DNA of 64,000 nucleotides, from contig NZ_LWHM01000026.1 in the NCBI RefSeq assembly GCF_001642735.1, forward strand, positions 62,001 to 126,000, in the 5' to 3' direction. A program made the position numbers and the translations under genes. The notes under the pieces were generated by a model. It had not been told where the DNA came from. It made no database searches and saw nothing but the letters and a program-made list of their open reading frames with translations. This document shows, piece after piece, positions 56,016-64,000 of the stretch. The DNA is from Pseudohongiella nitratireducens. GTDB taxonomy: Bacteria; Pseudomonadota; Gammaproteobacteria; Pseudomonadales; Pseudohongiellaceae. Numbering within the stretch: the stretch's first letter is position 1; each line of letters begins with the position of its first letter.

Positions 56016-56172
56016 GGGCATCACCCCACATGCCACAGCCAGTCAGACCACGCTTTGCCTAGCGCCCTTCACCCGAAAACGCAGCCGAACTGTTTGAGCC
56101 GTCAGGCGAGTTTTCGGCTGCCGGGTGAAGGGCGTTAGGCAGTGGTCGGCTGTGGCATGTGGGGTGATGCCC
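56016..56172. repeat. 157-bp imperfect inverted repeat with attC-like inner part
   Basis: Outer arms of 25 bp (56016-56040 and 56148-56172, starting GGGCATCACCCCACATGCC) are exact inverted repeats. Inward, GACCAC/GTGGTC, TGCCTA-GCGCCCTTCACCCG with its complement (one mismatch) and GCAGCCGAA/TTCGGCTGC also pair. They are separated by 4-5 base bulges on the left arm only, around a 23-base loop. The inner part runs from GCCTAGC (56057) to GTTAGGC (56134-56140), which matches the GTTRRRY core of integron attC sites. No integrase or gene cassette is visible. It lies between convergent genes downstream of a terminator. Confidence 0.85.
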
Positions 56173-56246
56173 TGACCACTCCCCGACAGGCAATGTGCTG
56201 TGGTCGTCTGTCAACAGTTCTATGATGACCTGACCGCCACAAGCGT

Positions 56247-57845
56247 TTAATGATTACGCTGAATCTGCAGCTCCTGCCCCGGATAAATCGTGCTGCGTTC
56301 GCTGATGCTGTTCCAAAGAACCAGCTCCCTGACAGACACATTGTGTTCGCTGGCAATGCGACTCAAAGAGTCACCAGGGCGAACACGGTATTGCAAGGTG
56401 CTGGATTCCGGCTCGCCACTGATGGTGGCAGTCAGTACCTGTGAACGAATCAGGATTTGCTGGCCGGGCCGAATCACGTCGTCACTTTGCAGCTGGTTCC
56501 AGCTCATCAAATCATCAACACTCACCCGGAACTGACGGGATATACGCCAAAGCGTGTCGCCCGACTGAACAGTGTAGCGACGATCCTGTTGTTGCTCCGT
56601 CATGCCAGCTAACGCTGTTGGCATCGGGTCACCCGCCCGATAAGCCCGTGGAATTAACAAGGTGTCGCCAGCTCGGATCATGCTGCCGTTGAGATTGTTG
56701 GTTTGTTGCAGAACTGAGACCTGGGTACGGAATTGTTGAGCGATATTGCCCAGCGTATCGCCCGGCTGAATAGTATAACGTTCCCAGGTTGTACGCTGGT
56801 CGCCCAGTTCAGCCAGTGCGGATTCAAACAGGTCTGCCTGATCAACTGGCAGGTTGATCCAGTGCGGTCCCAAAGGGCTGGTCGCCCACTGCAAATATCC
56901 CGGATTCAGGGCATATAGCGTGTCTGTGTCAATGCCAGCAAGTTCGGCTGCCAAGGTCAGGTCAATTTGTCCGCCGGCATCGACGCGGGCAATGGCTGGC
57001 TCATCCGGCGTCATGGCTATTTTGATCTCATTGCCCAGCGGGTCAGCCATCAGGTAAGACAGCGCCAGCAGACGAGGGACGTGCTGTTGGGTTTCACCAG
57101 GAATGCGCAGTGACCAGAAATCAGTGGCTTTACCCTGGTTCTCATTGCGACGGATGGCCCTGGAAATGGTGCCCTGGCCAGCATTATAGGCCGCCAGGGC
57201 CAGTAACCAGTCTTCATTGAACTGCTGGTGTAACGCTTCCAGATAATCCAGTGCGGCACTGGTTGAAGCGATGGGGTCATGACGGCCGTCATACCACCAG
57301 TCACGTTTCAGTCCCAGGCCTCGTGCTGTTGCACCCATGAATTGCCATAAACCGGCAGCATTGACATGGGATTTGGCTTCAGGGCGATATGCACTTTCGA
57401 TGACGGGCAATAGTGCCAGTTCCATCGGCAGGCCGCGCTTTTCAATTTCATTGACGATTTCATAGATGAAAGGAGCTGCGCGCTCACTGACCTGTTCCAT
57501 CAGTTGCGGGTGGCCTTCGAACCAGTCGATTTCATCCTGGATCTGATCGTTGTAATACTGATGATAGAAGGTCAGGCCTTCACTGATGCGGTACCAGACA
57601 CTTTGCTGGAAAGCGATTTCTTCGTCACTGAGTTCTATCGTTGGTTCGGTGGGAGTTTGGGCCGGTCGGCTCAGCGACTCGGTGCGCTGGCGTCTGATTC
57701 GATTGCCGGTACTTTCACTGCTTGTCGTGGCGGTCTGCCCAGTTTCTGCTGGCTGCTGCTCAAGTGTTGTACAGGCATGCAGAAACAGCGTGGCAATCAT
57801 AACAGGTAGTGCACGACGCCGCAGGCGATTTTTTTTATCTGTCAT
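56247..57845 (-). CDS. mltD: Membrane-bound lytic murein transglycosylase D with three LysM domains
   Basis: MltD cleaves peptidoglycan glycan strands. A lipoprotein signal (LFLHAC) is followed by the lytic transglycosylase domain with the catalytic Glu in LLPVIESAYRPEAKSHVNAAGLWQFM and ALAAYNAGQGTISRAI. Three C-terminal LysM repeats each start with a YTIQPGDTLGNIA, YTVQSGDTLWRIS or YRVRPGDSLSRIA motif. The length of 532 residues is larger than E. coli MltD (452), mainly through the third LysM. It lies 44 bases downstream of gloB on the same strand, the usual order. Confidence 0.95.
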   Translation of the reverse strand: MTDKKNRLRRRALPVMIATLFLHACTTLEQQPAETGQTATTSSESTGNRIRRQRTESLSRPAQTPTEPTIELSDEEIAFQQSVWYRISEGLTFYHQYYNDQIQDEIDWFEGHPQLMEQVSERAAPFIYEIVNEIEKRGLPMELALLPVIESAYRPEAKSHVNAAGLWQFMGATARGLGLKRDWWYDGRHDPIASTSAALDYLEALHQQFNEDWLLALAAYNAGQGTISRAIRRNENQGKATDFWSLRIPGETQQHVPRLLALSYLMADPLGNEIKIAMTPDEPAIARVDAGGQIDLTLAAELAGIDTDTLYALNPGYLQWATSPLGPHWINLPVDQADLFESALAELGDQRTTWERYTIQPGDTLGNIAQQFRTQVSVLQQTNNLNGSMIRAGDTLLIPRAYRAGDPMPTALAGMTEQQQDRRYTVQSGDTLWRISRQFRVSVDDLMSWNQLQSDDVIRPGQQILIRSQVLTATISGEPESSTLQYRVRPGDSLSRIASEHNVSVRELVLWNSISERSTIYPGQELQIQRNH

Positions 57846-57889
57846 TGTGTACTTCTGATCTCGTCTCGGATATCACGGACACTGCATCA

Positions 57890-58678
57890 TCAGGCGTTAT
57901 CTTTCCATCGTCGCAGATCAGCGAAGATTTCTGTCGCAGAGGAGGCAACGTCCTTGTTCCAGTGTTGGGCAACCTGAGTTGCCACTTCTGTATTGTGACA
58001 ACGCAAGAACGGATTGGTTCGCAATTCTATTCCGATTGTGGACGGTAATGTCGGTTCGTTCTTCTCTCGCTTGCTCTGCTCGGTTTTGATTCTGGTAAAC
58101 AGCGCGCTGTTATCCGGATCAGCTTTGGCAGCAAAACCCAGATTAGCCATTGTGTACTCATGTGCACAGTAAACCTGTGTCTGATCGGGCAGCTCAGTCA
58201 ATCGGGAGAGCGAAGTGTACATCATGCCGGGGTCACCCTCAAAGATCCGGCCACAACCGCCAGCAAAAAGGGTGTCCCCACAAAACAGCAGGGGGGGGCC
58301 GTTTAGCCCTTCACTGGCAAAGAAAGCGATATGATCCAGCGTATGACCCGGTACGGTCAGCACTTTAAAGGTCAGGCCAGGTAAAGGTTCAAGCTGATCC
58401 CCATCGCCCAGTGCGATCGTAATACCTTTTATATGATTGCCTTGCGGACCATAGACTGGACAGCCAGGGAACGTGTTCAGCAATGTGTTCAACCCGCCGG
58501 TATGATCTGCATGGTGGTGTGTAATCAGTATTCCGGCCAGTTTTACCTGCGTCTGCTCAAGGTACGAGAGCACTGGCGTTGCGTCACCCGGGTCAACGAC
58601 CAGACACTGGTTACCGCATCGGATAGCCCAGATATAATTGTCTGTAAATGCGGGAATGGGATGGATTGCGTTGCTCAT
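57890..58678 (-). CDS. gloB: Hydroxyacylglutathione hydrolase (glyoxalase II)
   Basis: GloB hydrolyses S-lactoylglutathione in methylglyoxal detoxification. The metallo-beta-lactamase motif THHHADHTGG binds two metal ions. Other ligands appear in VLTVPGHTLDHIAFF, LFCGDTLFAGGCGRIFEG and QVYCAHEYTMANL. The 262 residues match the family. A run of eight G on the + strand (58291-58298), C8 in the coding sense, falls within the gene at NGPPLLF. It lies divergent to the yafS-like gene, as in E. coli. Confidence 0.96.
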   Translation of the reverse strand: MSNAIHPIPAFTDNYIWAIRCGNQCLVVDPGDATPVLSYLEQTQVKLAGILITHHHADHTGGLNTLLNTFPGCPVYGPQGNHIKGITIALGDGDQLEPLPGLTFKVLTVPGHTLDHIAFFASEGLNGPPLLFCGDTLFAGGCGRIFEGDPGMMYTSLSRLTELPDQTQVYCAHEYTMANLGFAAKADPDNSALFTRIKTEQSKREKNEPTLPSTIGIELRTNPFLRCHNTEVATQVAQHWNKDVASSATEIFADLRRWKDNA

Positions 58679-58780
58679 ACGTTATCTCCTGGTACATCCA
58701 GTACATTGTTACGATGTTAACAGAAACAACATTGGTCGGTGAGTCCGGCAGTGATAGAATCGGTCCAGGAGGCCATCCTT

Positions 58781-59620
58781 ATGTGGAACTATTCAGCCAG
58801 TACAGCAGTACGATCTCTGGATCTCAATTCACTGGAGTCGCAGTTAACAGATTGGCTTAATTCGCCCCTGGGTGAGGCCATCCTGGATTCGCAGCGTCGC
58901 TTGCTTGAACCGGTGCTGGATAGTATTTTTGGCTATCATGTGCTGCAGCTCAGTTACAGCCCGGGCGTCAATATGCTGGGTGACGGAGTCGCAGGGCATT
59001 GTTTTACATTTGCGCCTGCCTGGCGAAGTGACGTCAAGCACACAGTCGCGGATATCGAGTCCCTGCCTCTGGCCAGTGACAGTATGGATGCCGTTCTCCT
59101 TCATCATGCCCTGGATTTTACAGCTGACAGTCACCGCCTGGTGCGCGAGGCAAGCCGGGTATTACGACCTGGCGGGAGAATGATCATAATGGGTTTTAAC
59201 CCGCTCAGCCTTTGGGGGTTGTCGAAAGTTCTGCGTTTGCGCCGTCAACCGCCCTGGAATGCCCGCTTTATTGCCAAGTCACGTCTGGATGACTGGTTGA
59301 GCCTGCTGGATTTTCAAGTTGAGCGGCTTGAACATGGTGGTTACTTACCGCCGTTTAAACATACCGGTTTGCTGGCTTATGCTCCGGATATTGAGCGTTG
59401 GCTGGGGCGCTGGGGTAACCCCACGGGCGGATTCTATATGATGACCGCGATTAAACAGCGGGTGCCGCTGATTCCGGCCAAGCCACACTGGAGTAAGCCA
59501 TTAACAGCTGGCGTTATGGGTCGGCCGCTGGCTGATACCGGTCGGGTTGCCTCCCGGGTGGAAGAGCCGGGGCGTCGGCATTCTGCGGATGTGATTGAAT
59601 TGCCCCCGCGCCGTCATTAA
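58781..59620 (+). CDS. SAM-dependent methyltransferase (YafS-like)
   Basis: The class I methyltransferase core is visible: the DIESLPLASDSMDAVLLHHALDF acidic/post-I region and REASRVLRPGGRMIIMGFNPLSLWG. The N-terminal SAM-binding glycine motif is weak, as in YafS-type proteins. Gene order gloB / methyltransferase / rnhA / dnaQ is the same as the yafS locus in enterics. The ATG at 58781 has an AGGAGG eight bases before it and gives 279 residues; an in-frame GTG at 58739 lacks this. The substrate is unknown. The C-terminus is Arg/Pro-rich. Confidence 0.88.
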   Translation: MWNYSASTAVRSLDLNSLESQLTDWLNSPLGEAILDSQRRLLEPVLDSIFGYHVLQLSYSPGVNMLGDGVAGHCFTFAPAWRSDVKHTVADIESLPLASDSMDAVLLHHALDFTADSHRLVREASRVLRPGGRMIIMGFNPLSLWGLSKVLRLRRQPPWNARFIAKSRLDDWLSLLDFQVERLEHGGYLPPFKHTGLLAYAPDIERWLGRWGNPTGGFYMMTAIKQRVPLIPAKPHWSKPLTAGVMGRPLADTGRVASRVEEPGRRHSADVIELPPRRH

Positions 59621-59659
59621 ATAACTGTCTGACAGGCATACAAGAAACAGGAAACGATA

Positions 59660-60103
59660 TTGAGCGACGTTGTAGAGATTTATACCGACGGGGCCTGTCG
59701 GGGAAACCCGGGGCCAGGTGGATGGGGTGTTTTGCTCCGTTACAAGGGTAAGGAAAAAACACTCCATGGTGGTGAGGCCAATACCACCAACAACCGGATG
59801 GAATTGACAGCTGTTATAAAAGCACTTGAATCACTCAACCGCCCAGGTTGCCAGGTTCGTATCTTCAGCGACTCAAAATACGTGCTAAATGGTATTAATG
59901 AGTGGATTGCCAACTGGAAAAAAAGAGGCTGGAAAACAGCCGCGAAGAAACCGGTGCTGAATGTAGCGCTTTGGCAGGAGCTTGACGCTCTGGTTGCCCA
60001 GCATGATATAGAGTGGCAATGGGTGAAAGGGCACAGTGGTGACCCGGGTAATGAAAAAGCTGATGAACTGGCCAATCTGGGCATTGACGAACTGAGGCTG
60101 TGA
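59660..60103 (+). CDS. rnhA: Ribonuclease HI
   Basis: RNase HI degrades RNA in RNA-DNA hybrids. The catalytic carboxylates are in [18 protein letters not shown] (Asp), [12 protein letters not shown] (Glu), [13 protein letters not shown] (Asp) and [12 protein letters not shown] (Asp), with the basic handle [18 protein letters not shown]. The start is a TTG at 59660 with AGGAAA five bases upstream. At 147 residues it matches the family. dnaQ follows 95 bases later in the same direction; in E. coli the two are divergent. Confidence 0.97.
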   Translation: MSDVVEIYTDGACRGNPGPGGWGVLLRYKGKEKTLHGGEANTTNNRMELTAVIKALESLNRPGCQVRIFSDSKYVLNGINEWIANWKKRGWKTAAKKPVLNVALWQELDALVAQHDIEWQWVKGHSGDPGNEKADELANLGIDELRL

Positions 60104-60198
60104 AGCAGGCAACTGCTGAATCTGCTATTTCAAATAGTGCATAATAAAACACGGAACATCAGAGCTTCTTGAGCTCTTGAAAAGGGAAAGGAAAACGC

Positions 60199-60933
60199 AT
60201 GAGACAGGTAGTACTGGACACCGAGACCACCGGTCTCGATGTCGCACAGGGCAACCGCATCATCGAGATTGGCTGCGTAGAGCTGGATCGCCGCCGGCTG
60301 ACCGGACGACATTACCACCAATACATCAATCCGGAACGGGAAGTGGAAGAGGGTGCACTGGAAGTGCACGGTATCACTGATGCTTATTTGGCTGATAAGC
60401 CGTTGTTTCCTCAGATTGTTGATGAATTTCTGGCATTTGTGGAAGGCTCTGAGCTGTTGATTCACAACGCCGCCTTTGACGTTGCCTTCCTTGATGCTGA
60501 ACTCGACCGGATGGGCAGCAGTTATGGCCGCATGGCTGATTACTGCAAAATTACTGACACCCTGGCCATCGCCCGGAAAAAGCACCCCGGTCAACGCAGT
60601 AGTCTGGACGCTTTGTGCAAACGCTATGGTGTTGATAATTCCCAGCGAGATTTACACGGTGCGTTGCTGGATGCGGAAATCCTGGCTGACGTTTACCTGC
60701 TGCTTACCGGTGGCCAGACCAATCTGGTACTGGCTGACGGCAATGAGTCCGGTCCCAGGGACGAGAAGGCACATGTGGGAACCAGGATTGACCGGGCCGG
60801 GATGAATCTCACGGTGCCTCCGGCCAGCGCTGAAGAGCTGTCAGCACATGAGAGGTTGCTGGCCAGAATCCAGAAAGACAGTGGTCAATGTGTCTGGTTT
60901 AATGACACCGCAACTGACTCCCCCGCACGATAA
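60199..60933 (+). CDS. dnaQ: DNA polymerase III epsilon subunit (proofreading exonuclease)
   Basis: DnaQ is the 3'-5' proofreading exonuclease of the replicative polymerase. ExoI VLDTETTGLD, ExoII LIHNAAFDVAFLDAEL and the ExoIII-epsilon motif DLHGALLDAEILADVYLL are complete. The length of 244 residues is normal. An AAAGGAAAACGC precedes the ATG. Its 3' end overlaps the likely nudC start, so the two are linked. Confidence 0.97.
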   Translation: MRQVVLDTETTGLDVAQGNRIIEIGCVELDRRRLTGRHYHQYINPEREVEEGALEVHGITDAYLADKPLFPQIVDEFLAFVEGSELLIHNAAFDVAFLDAELDRMGSSYGRMADYCKITDTLAIARKKHPGQRSSLDALCKRYGVDNSQRDLHGALLDAEILADVYLLLTGGQTNLVLADGNESGPRDEKAHVGTRIDRAGMNLTVPPASAEELSAHERLLARIQKDSGQCVWFNDTATDSPAR

Positions 60934-61753
60934 CACCGTGTCTGTCATTCAATACCTGTTTCGCGGACGAGAATGCATTGTTACTGGCTCAGAGCCAGCG
61001 CAATGGCTGTCCGGGCATGCCACAAAAGAGCTGGAACGCTTCCAGAGCCTGACCCGACTTCAGTTACCGGCTTTGTCAGTAAAACAGCCCGGCTGTGAAA
61101 TCACGTTGCTAGAGGAAGGTGCAGAGCTGCCCGGCCATATGGAACCCATGCCGATGCGCGATATCCTGATGACGGGCAGCTTCGACAGTTTTGCGCCGCT
61201 TGGACGTGCCGGACAGGTCGCACAGTGGTTCAATGACCATCGTTATTGCGGGCGTTGTGCTGCCCCGATGCAGCCTGCCACAGAACAGTTGGTGCTAAGC
61301 TGCTCAAGCTGTCAACACCACGTTTATCCACGCATTAACCCTTGCATTATTGTTCTGATAACCCGCGGCAGGGAAGTACTGTTGGCCAGCCATCACCGTC
61401 ACGGCAAGGCTTTCTATAGTTGCCTGGCCGGTTTTATCGAAGCCGGTGAAAGTGCTGAAGATGCCGTGCATCGAGAGGTCATGGAAGAGGTGGGTATCAA
61501 GATCGGTAACCTGCGTTACCTGGGCAGCCAGCCCTGGCCATTCCCGTCGCAGTTGATGTTTGGTTTTTATGCTGACTACGAAAGTGGTGAAATTGATGCT
61601 GATCAGGACGAAATTGAAGATGCCGTCTGGTTCGATATCGATGATCTGCCTTTTGTGCCTAATCCTGAGATCAGTATTGCTGGAAGACTGATTGCAGGGT
61701 ATCGTCAATCCCAATTGAATAAACAAGAACGTCAAGAAAAAGGAGACAGTTGA
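60902..61753 (+). CDS. nudC: NAD+ diphosphatase / RNA decapping enzyme NudC
   Basis: NudC hydrolyses NAD(H) and removes NAD caps from RNA. A zinc ribbon (CGRCAAPMQP and CSSCQHHVYPR) precedes the Nudix box GFIEAGESAEDAVHREVMEEVG, followed by the NudC-specific SQPWPFPSQLMFGF. The start is uncertain: the ATG at 60902 overlaps dnaQ by 32 bases (283 residues), while a GTG at 60938 lies just after the dnaQ stop (271 residues). Neither has a strong ribosome site. sohB begins one codon after its stop. Confidence 0.94.
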   Translation: MTPQLTPPHDNTVSVIQYLFRGRECIVTGSEPAQWLSGHATKELERFQSLTRLQLPALSVKQPGCEITLLEEGAELPGHMEPMPMRDILMTGSFDSFAPLGRAGQVAQWFNDHRYCGRCAAPMQPATEQLVLSCSSCQHHVYPRINPCIIVLITRGREVLLASHHRHGKAFYSCLAGFIEAGESAEDAVHREVMEEVGIKIGNLRYLGSQPWPFPSQLMFGFYADYESGEIDADQDEIEDAVWFDIDDLPFVPNPEISIAGRLIAGYRQSQLNKQERQEKGDS

Positions 61754-62806
61754 TTGGAATTTCTAAGTGAGTACGGATTGTTCCTGGCCAAGTCCATCAC
61801 CGTAGTGCTGGTGGTTATCGTTATTCTTAATCTCTTGGTAGCAGCCAGCAAGAGTACCCGGCGACAACAGCACAGGGGCAGTATTTCCGTTATCAATCTG
61901 AATAAGGAACTGGATTCGCAAAAGCGAGAACTGCAGCGAGAGTTACTCGATAAACCTCTGTTTAAAAAGCTGCTGAAGCAGGAAAAAAAGCGCGATAAGG
62001 ACAAAGAAAAGAAACGGCAGGGTGCGGGTGAGAAAGCATCAGAAGACCGCCGTCGTCGTGTTTATGTACTTAATTTCGATGGTGACATGGCTGCCAATGG
62101 TGTTGAGTCACTGCGTGAAGAAATCACCACTGTACTGACCATGGCTGACAAGTCCGACGAAGTCGTGGTTCGCCTGGAGAGCCCGGGTGGCATGGTGCAC
62201 GGCTACGGGCTGGCCGCCTCACAGTTATTGCGCGTGCGGCAAAAACAGATTCCCCTGGTGGTTTGTGTGGATAAAGTTGCTGCCAGTGGTGGTTACATGA
62301 TGGCCTGTGTGGCCGAGAAAATATTGGCGGCGCCCTTTGCTGTGCTGGGCTCAATCGGTGTACTGATGCAGATGCCCAATATCCACCGTCTGCTGAAGAA
62401 AAATGACGTCGACTTTGAGATGATCACGGCAGGTGAGTATAAGCGCACTCTGACGCCCTTTACTGAAATTACCGAAAAAGGGCGTGACAAGGTTCAGCAG
62501 GACATTCAGGAAATGCATGAGCTGTTCAAGGACTGGGTGAAGCGTCACCGGCCGGTTGTCGACATAGAGAAAGTCGCTACGGGTGAAACCTGGGTGGGCG
62601 TTCAGGCCTACGAGCGTCAATTGGTCGACCAGGTAATGACCAGTGATGACTATATTGTCCAGGCTTGTGAAACCTCTGATGTTTACGAAGTGGTCTATGA
62701 AATCAAGCAGCCGCTGGGCGAAAAAATCGGTGGTGTATTGCAGCGAGTGCTGGACAAGTCAGTCATGACCTGGTGGCAGCGCCTGTCGAACCGACATATC
62801 ACATAA
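61754..62806 (+). CDS. sohB: Inner-membrane serine protease SohB (S49 family)
   Basis: SohB is a signal-peptide-peptidase-like protease. It has an N-terminal membrane segment (LFLAKSITVVLVVIVILNLLV), a charged Lys/Arg/Asp-rich linker and the S49 domain. The catalytic Ser is in VDKVAASGGYMMA and the Lys in ITAGEYKRTLTPF. The start is a TTG at 61754 with an AGGAG eight bases before it. At 350 residues it matches the family. It follows nudC without a gap, so the two are one transcript. Confidence 0.95.
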   Translation: MEFLSEYGLFLAKSITVVLVVIVILNLLVAASKSTRRQQHRGSISVINLNKELDSQKRELQRELLDKPLFKKLLKQEKKRDKDKEKKRQGAGEKASEDRRRRVYVLNFDGDMAANGVESLREEITTVLTMADKSDEVVVRLESPGGMVHGYGLAASQLLRVRQKQIPLVVCVDKVAASGGYMMACVAEKILAAPFAVLGSIGVLMQMPNIHRLLKKNDVDFEMITAGEYKRTLTPFTEITEKGRDKVQQDIQEMHELFKDWVKRHRPVVDIEKVATGETWVGVQAYERQLVDQVMTSDDYIVQACETSDVYEVVYEIKQPLGEKIGGVLQRVLDKSVMTWWQRLSNRHIT

Positions 62807-62857
62807 AGCGATACGCAAAAAGCTGCGAAAACACATCAGAGGCTCCTGGGGGAAACA

Positions 62858-63883
62858 ATGTCGTCAACTGAGCACTTTAAGGCCTGGGTCGTCAGTGAAG
62901 AGACCGACACGGCCAGCGAAAAGAAACGTTATCAGCTGAATTTCGAAACCCGGCAATTAAGCGATTTACCCGATGGTGAAGTGCTTATTGATGTCTCTCA
63001 CAGCTCGGTGAATTACAAAGATGCGCTGTCTGCGCAGGGCAATCCCGGCGTCACGCGTGTTTTCCCTCATACGCCAGGCATTGATGCGGTTGGCAAGGTG
63101 TTAAGCGATAGCAGCGGGACATTTAAAGCGGGTGATGAAGTGATTGTCACCGGTTATGACCTGGGCATGAATACGGCAGGCGGTTTTGGTGAGATTATCC
63201 AGGTACCTGCCAGTTGGGTGGTACGAAAACCGGCATCACTGACAGCGCTGCAGAGCATGGCGATCGGGACGGCGGGACTAACGGCCGCCTGGTGCATCGA
63301 GAAACTGTTACATAACGGTTTGCAGCCCTCAGACGGGCCGGTGCTAGTGACTGGTGCCAGTGGTGGTGTGGGGAGTGTGGCGGTAAACCTGTTGGCGGAT
63401 CTGGGGTTCGAGGTGCACGCCATGTCCGGCAGCGAATCAGCAAAATCAATGCTGACGGCGCTGGGAGCCAGTGAAATCGTATCTCGTCAGCATCTCGGAG
63501 AAGGCCTGAAAAAGCCCATGTTGAAAGAAGTCTGGGCCGGTGCTGTCGACTGCGTGGGCGGGGATACGCTATTTCAGGTAGTCAAGTCGTTAAAATACGG
63601 CGGCAGCGTAGCCTGTTGTGGACTGGTCGCAGGGCCTGCCATGTCTCAGGCGACGGTGTTTCCGTTTATTTTACGCGGCGTGAATCTGCTTGGTGTGGAC
63701 TCAGTCAATGTTCCCCTGGCAGGCAAACAGGCCCTCTGGGACAAACTGGCAAACGAATGGACATTGTCCGGGTTGTCGGCACTGACCCAAACCATCAGTC
63801 CAGCGGATATCCCGGATATCCTGCAGAAAATACAGCAAGGTGAAACCCTGGGCCGTTACGTACTGGACTGGTCCCAGGGTTGA
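62858..63883 (+). CDS. acuI: Acrylyl-CoA reductase / YhdH-type quinone oxidoreductase (AcuI)
   Basis: The 341-residue medium-chain dehydrogenase/reductase follows the YhdH/AcuI pattern: VSHSSVNYKDALSAQGNPGV, then FPHTPGIDAVGKV, VIVTGYDLGMNTAGGFGE, and the NADPH site VTGASGGVGSVAVNLL. AcuI reduces toxic acrylyl-CoA to propionyl-CoA, for example during use of dimethylsulfoniopropionate, a common marine compound. Whether that is its role here is not shown by context; no other DMSP gene is in the window. CTGGGGGAAAC precedes the ATG. Confidence 0.9.
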   Translation: MSSTEHFKAWVVSEETDTASEKKRYQLNFETRQLSDLPDGEVLIDVSHSSVNYKDALSAQGNPGVTRVFPHTPGIDAVGKVLSDSSGTFKAGDEVIVTGYDLGMNTAGGFGEIIQVPASWVVRKPASLTALQSMAIGTAGLTAAWCIEKLLHNGLQPSDGPVLVTGASGGVGSVAVNLLADLGFEVHAMSGSESAKSMLTALGASEIVSRQHLGEGLKKPMLKEVWAGAVDCVGGDTLFQVVKSLKYGGSVACCGLVAGPAMSQATVFPFILRGVNLLGVDSVNVPLAGKQALWDKLANEWTLSGLSALTQTISPADIPDILQKIQQGETLGRYVLDWSQG

Positions 63884-63889
63884 TCGGTA

Positions 63890-64000
63890 TTAGCGTCGAC
63901 GGAACAGCGGAACAGGTTTGTCCACGCTGACCTGGTAACCGTCCTGGAAGTCAGCAAAGGCTTTCAGGGCGTCGTCCAGATCCTGGTCCTCACGCATGGC
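63890..64000 (-). CDS. C-terminal end of an unidentified gene (start outside window)
   Basis: On the minus strand the frame is open from the window edge and ends at a TAA (63892-63890). It gives a 36-residue tail beginning AMREDQDLDDALKAFADFQ and ending PVPLFRRR. It converges with acuI 6 bases away. The fragment is helical and acidic and then basic; I cannot assign a family from it. The lack of any gap and in-frame stop makes it a likely real gene end. Confidence 0.6.
   Translation of the reverse strand, partial: AMREDQDLDDALKAFADFQDGYQVSVDKPVPLFRRR

Noticed and set aside
55941-56138. Small open frame over the left arm of the inverted repeat
   Set aside because: Its composition is explained by the repeat and it has no ribosome site.
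58291-58298. Run of eight G in gloB considered as a phase-variation switch
   Set aside because: It lies in a conserved housekeeping enzyme and the frame is intact; a switch would have no obvious benefit.

Overview
The window is chromosomal DNA of a gammaproteobacterium, probably a marine or salt-tolerant heterotroph. Three conserved blocks point to this: eno-ftsB-ispD-ispF-truD-pcm-nlpD-rpoS-fdxA-mutS, then pncC-recA-recX, then tig-clpP-clpX-lon-hupB-ppiD. All follow the order seen in Pseudomonas and its relatives. Two Na+/H+ antiporters (nhaA, nhaB), two large TonB-dependent receptors and a sodium:amino-acid symporter fit a sodium-rich habitat with outer-membrane scavenging. I see no tRNA, rRNA, CRISPR array, phage module or transposase gene.

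Layout. 1-10.7 kb: the eno-to-mutS housekeeping block. It lacks surE between truD and pcm, and carries a DUF368 (PopT-type lipid carrier transporter) gene before nlpD. 10.7-15.1 kb: an accessory operon of a TonB receptor, a secreted four-Asp-box beta-propeller with unusual Cys/His motifs, and a TlpA-like thioredoxin; it ends at a strong terminator. 15.2-16.8 kb: a secreted M20 amidohydrolase. 17.1-19.9 kb: a divergent, probably zinc-related locus (His-rich FtsX-type permease, ABC ATPase, DUF3299 protein) with a Zur-like operator between the arms. 20-26.6 kb: serine deaminase, a second TonB receptor and an AgcS symporter, suggesting amino-acid or peptide use. 26.7-28.9 kb: pncC, SOS-controlled recA, recX. 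29-31.2 kb: a heptosyltransferase-like GT9 gene and rfbB (surface polysaccharide). 31.3-38.5 kb: fadB without fadA, ttcA, yheU, tusA, an ExoIX-like nuclease, pdxB, alaA.

38.5-42.5 kb is the second accessory stretch: an outer-membrane protein, a membrane-anchored Gly-rich protein, a DUF6502 protein, and a divergent alpha/beta-hydrolase-fold protein that appears to lack its nucleophile. The divergent promoter region holds two near-identical 17-bp palindromes. One exactly fills the -35/-10 spacer, and both genes look leaderless. 42.8-51.6 kb is the proteostasis block; trigger factor carries a histone-like Lys/Ala tail. 51.7-55.9 kb holds nhaA, nhaB and a universal stress protein. A 157-bp imperfect inverted repeat with attC-like features lies at 56.0-56.2 kb. 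The window ends with mltD, gloB, a yafS-like methyltransferase, rnhA, dnaQ, nudC, sohB, acuI and the tail of an unidentified gene.

The observations most worth following are the DUF6502/palindrome regulatory unit, the TonB/Cys-rich propeller/thioredoxin operon, the zinc-type locus with its hexanucleotide His-repeat, and the large inverted repeat. All calls come from reading the sequence; no database search was run.
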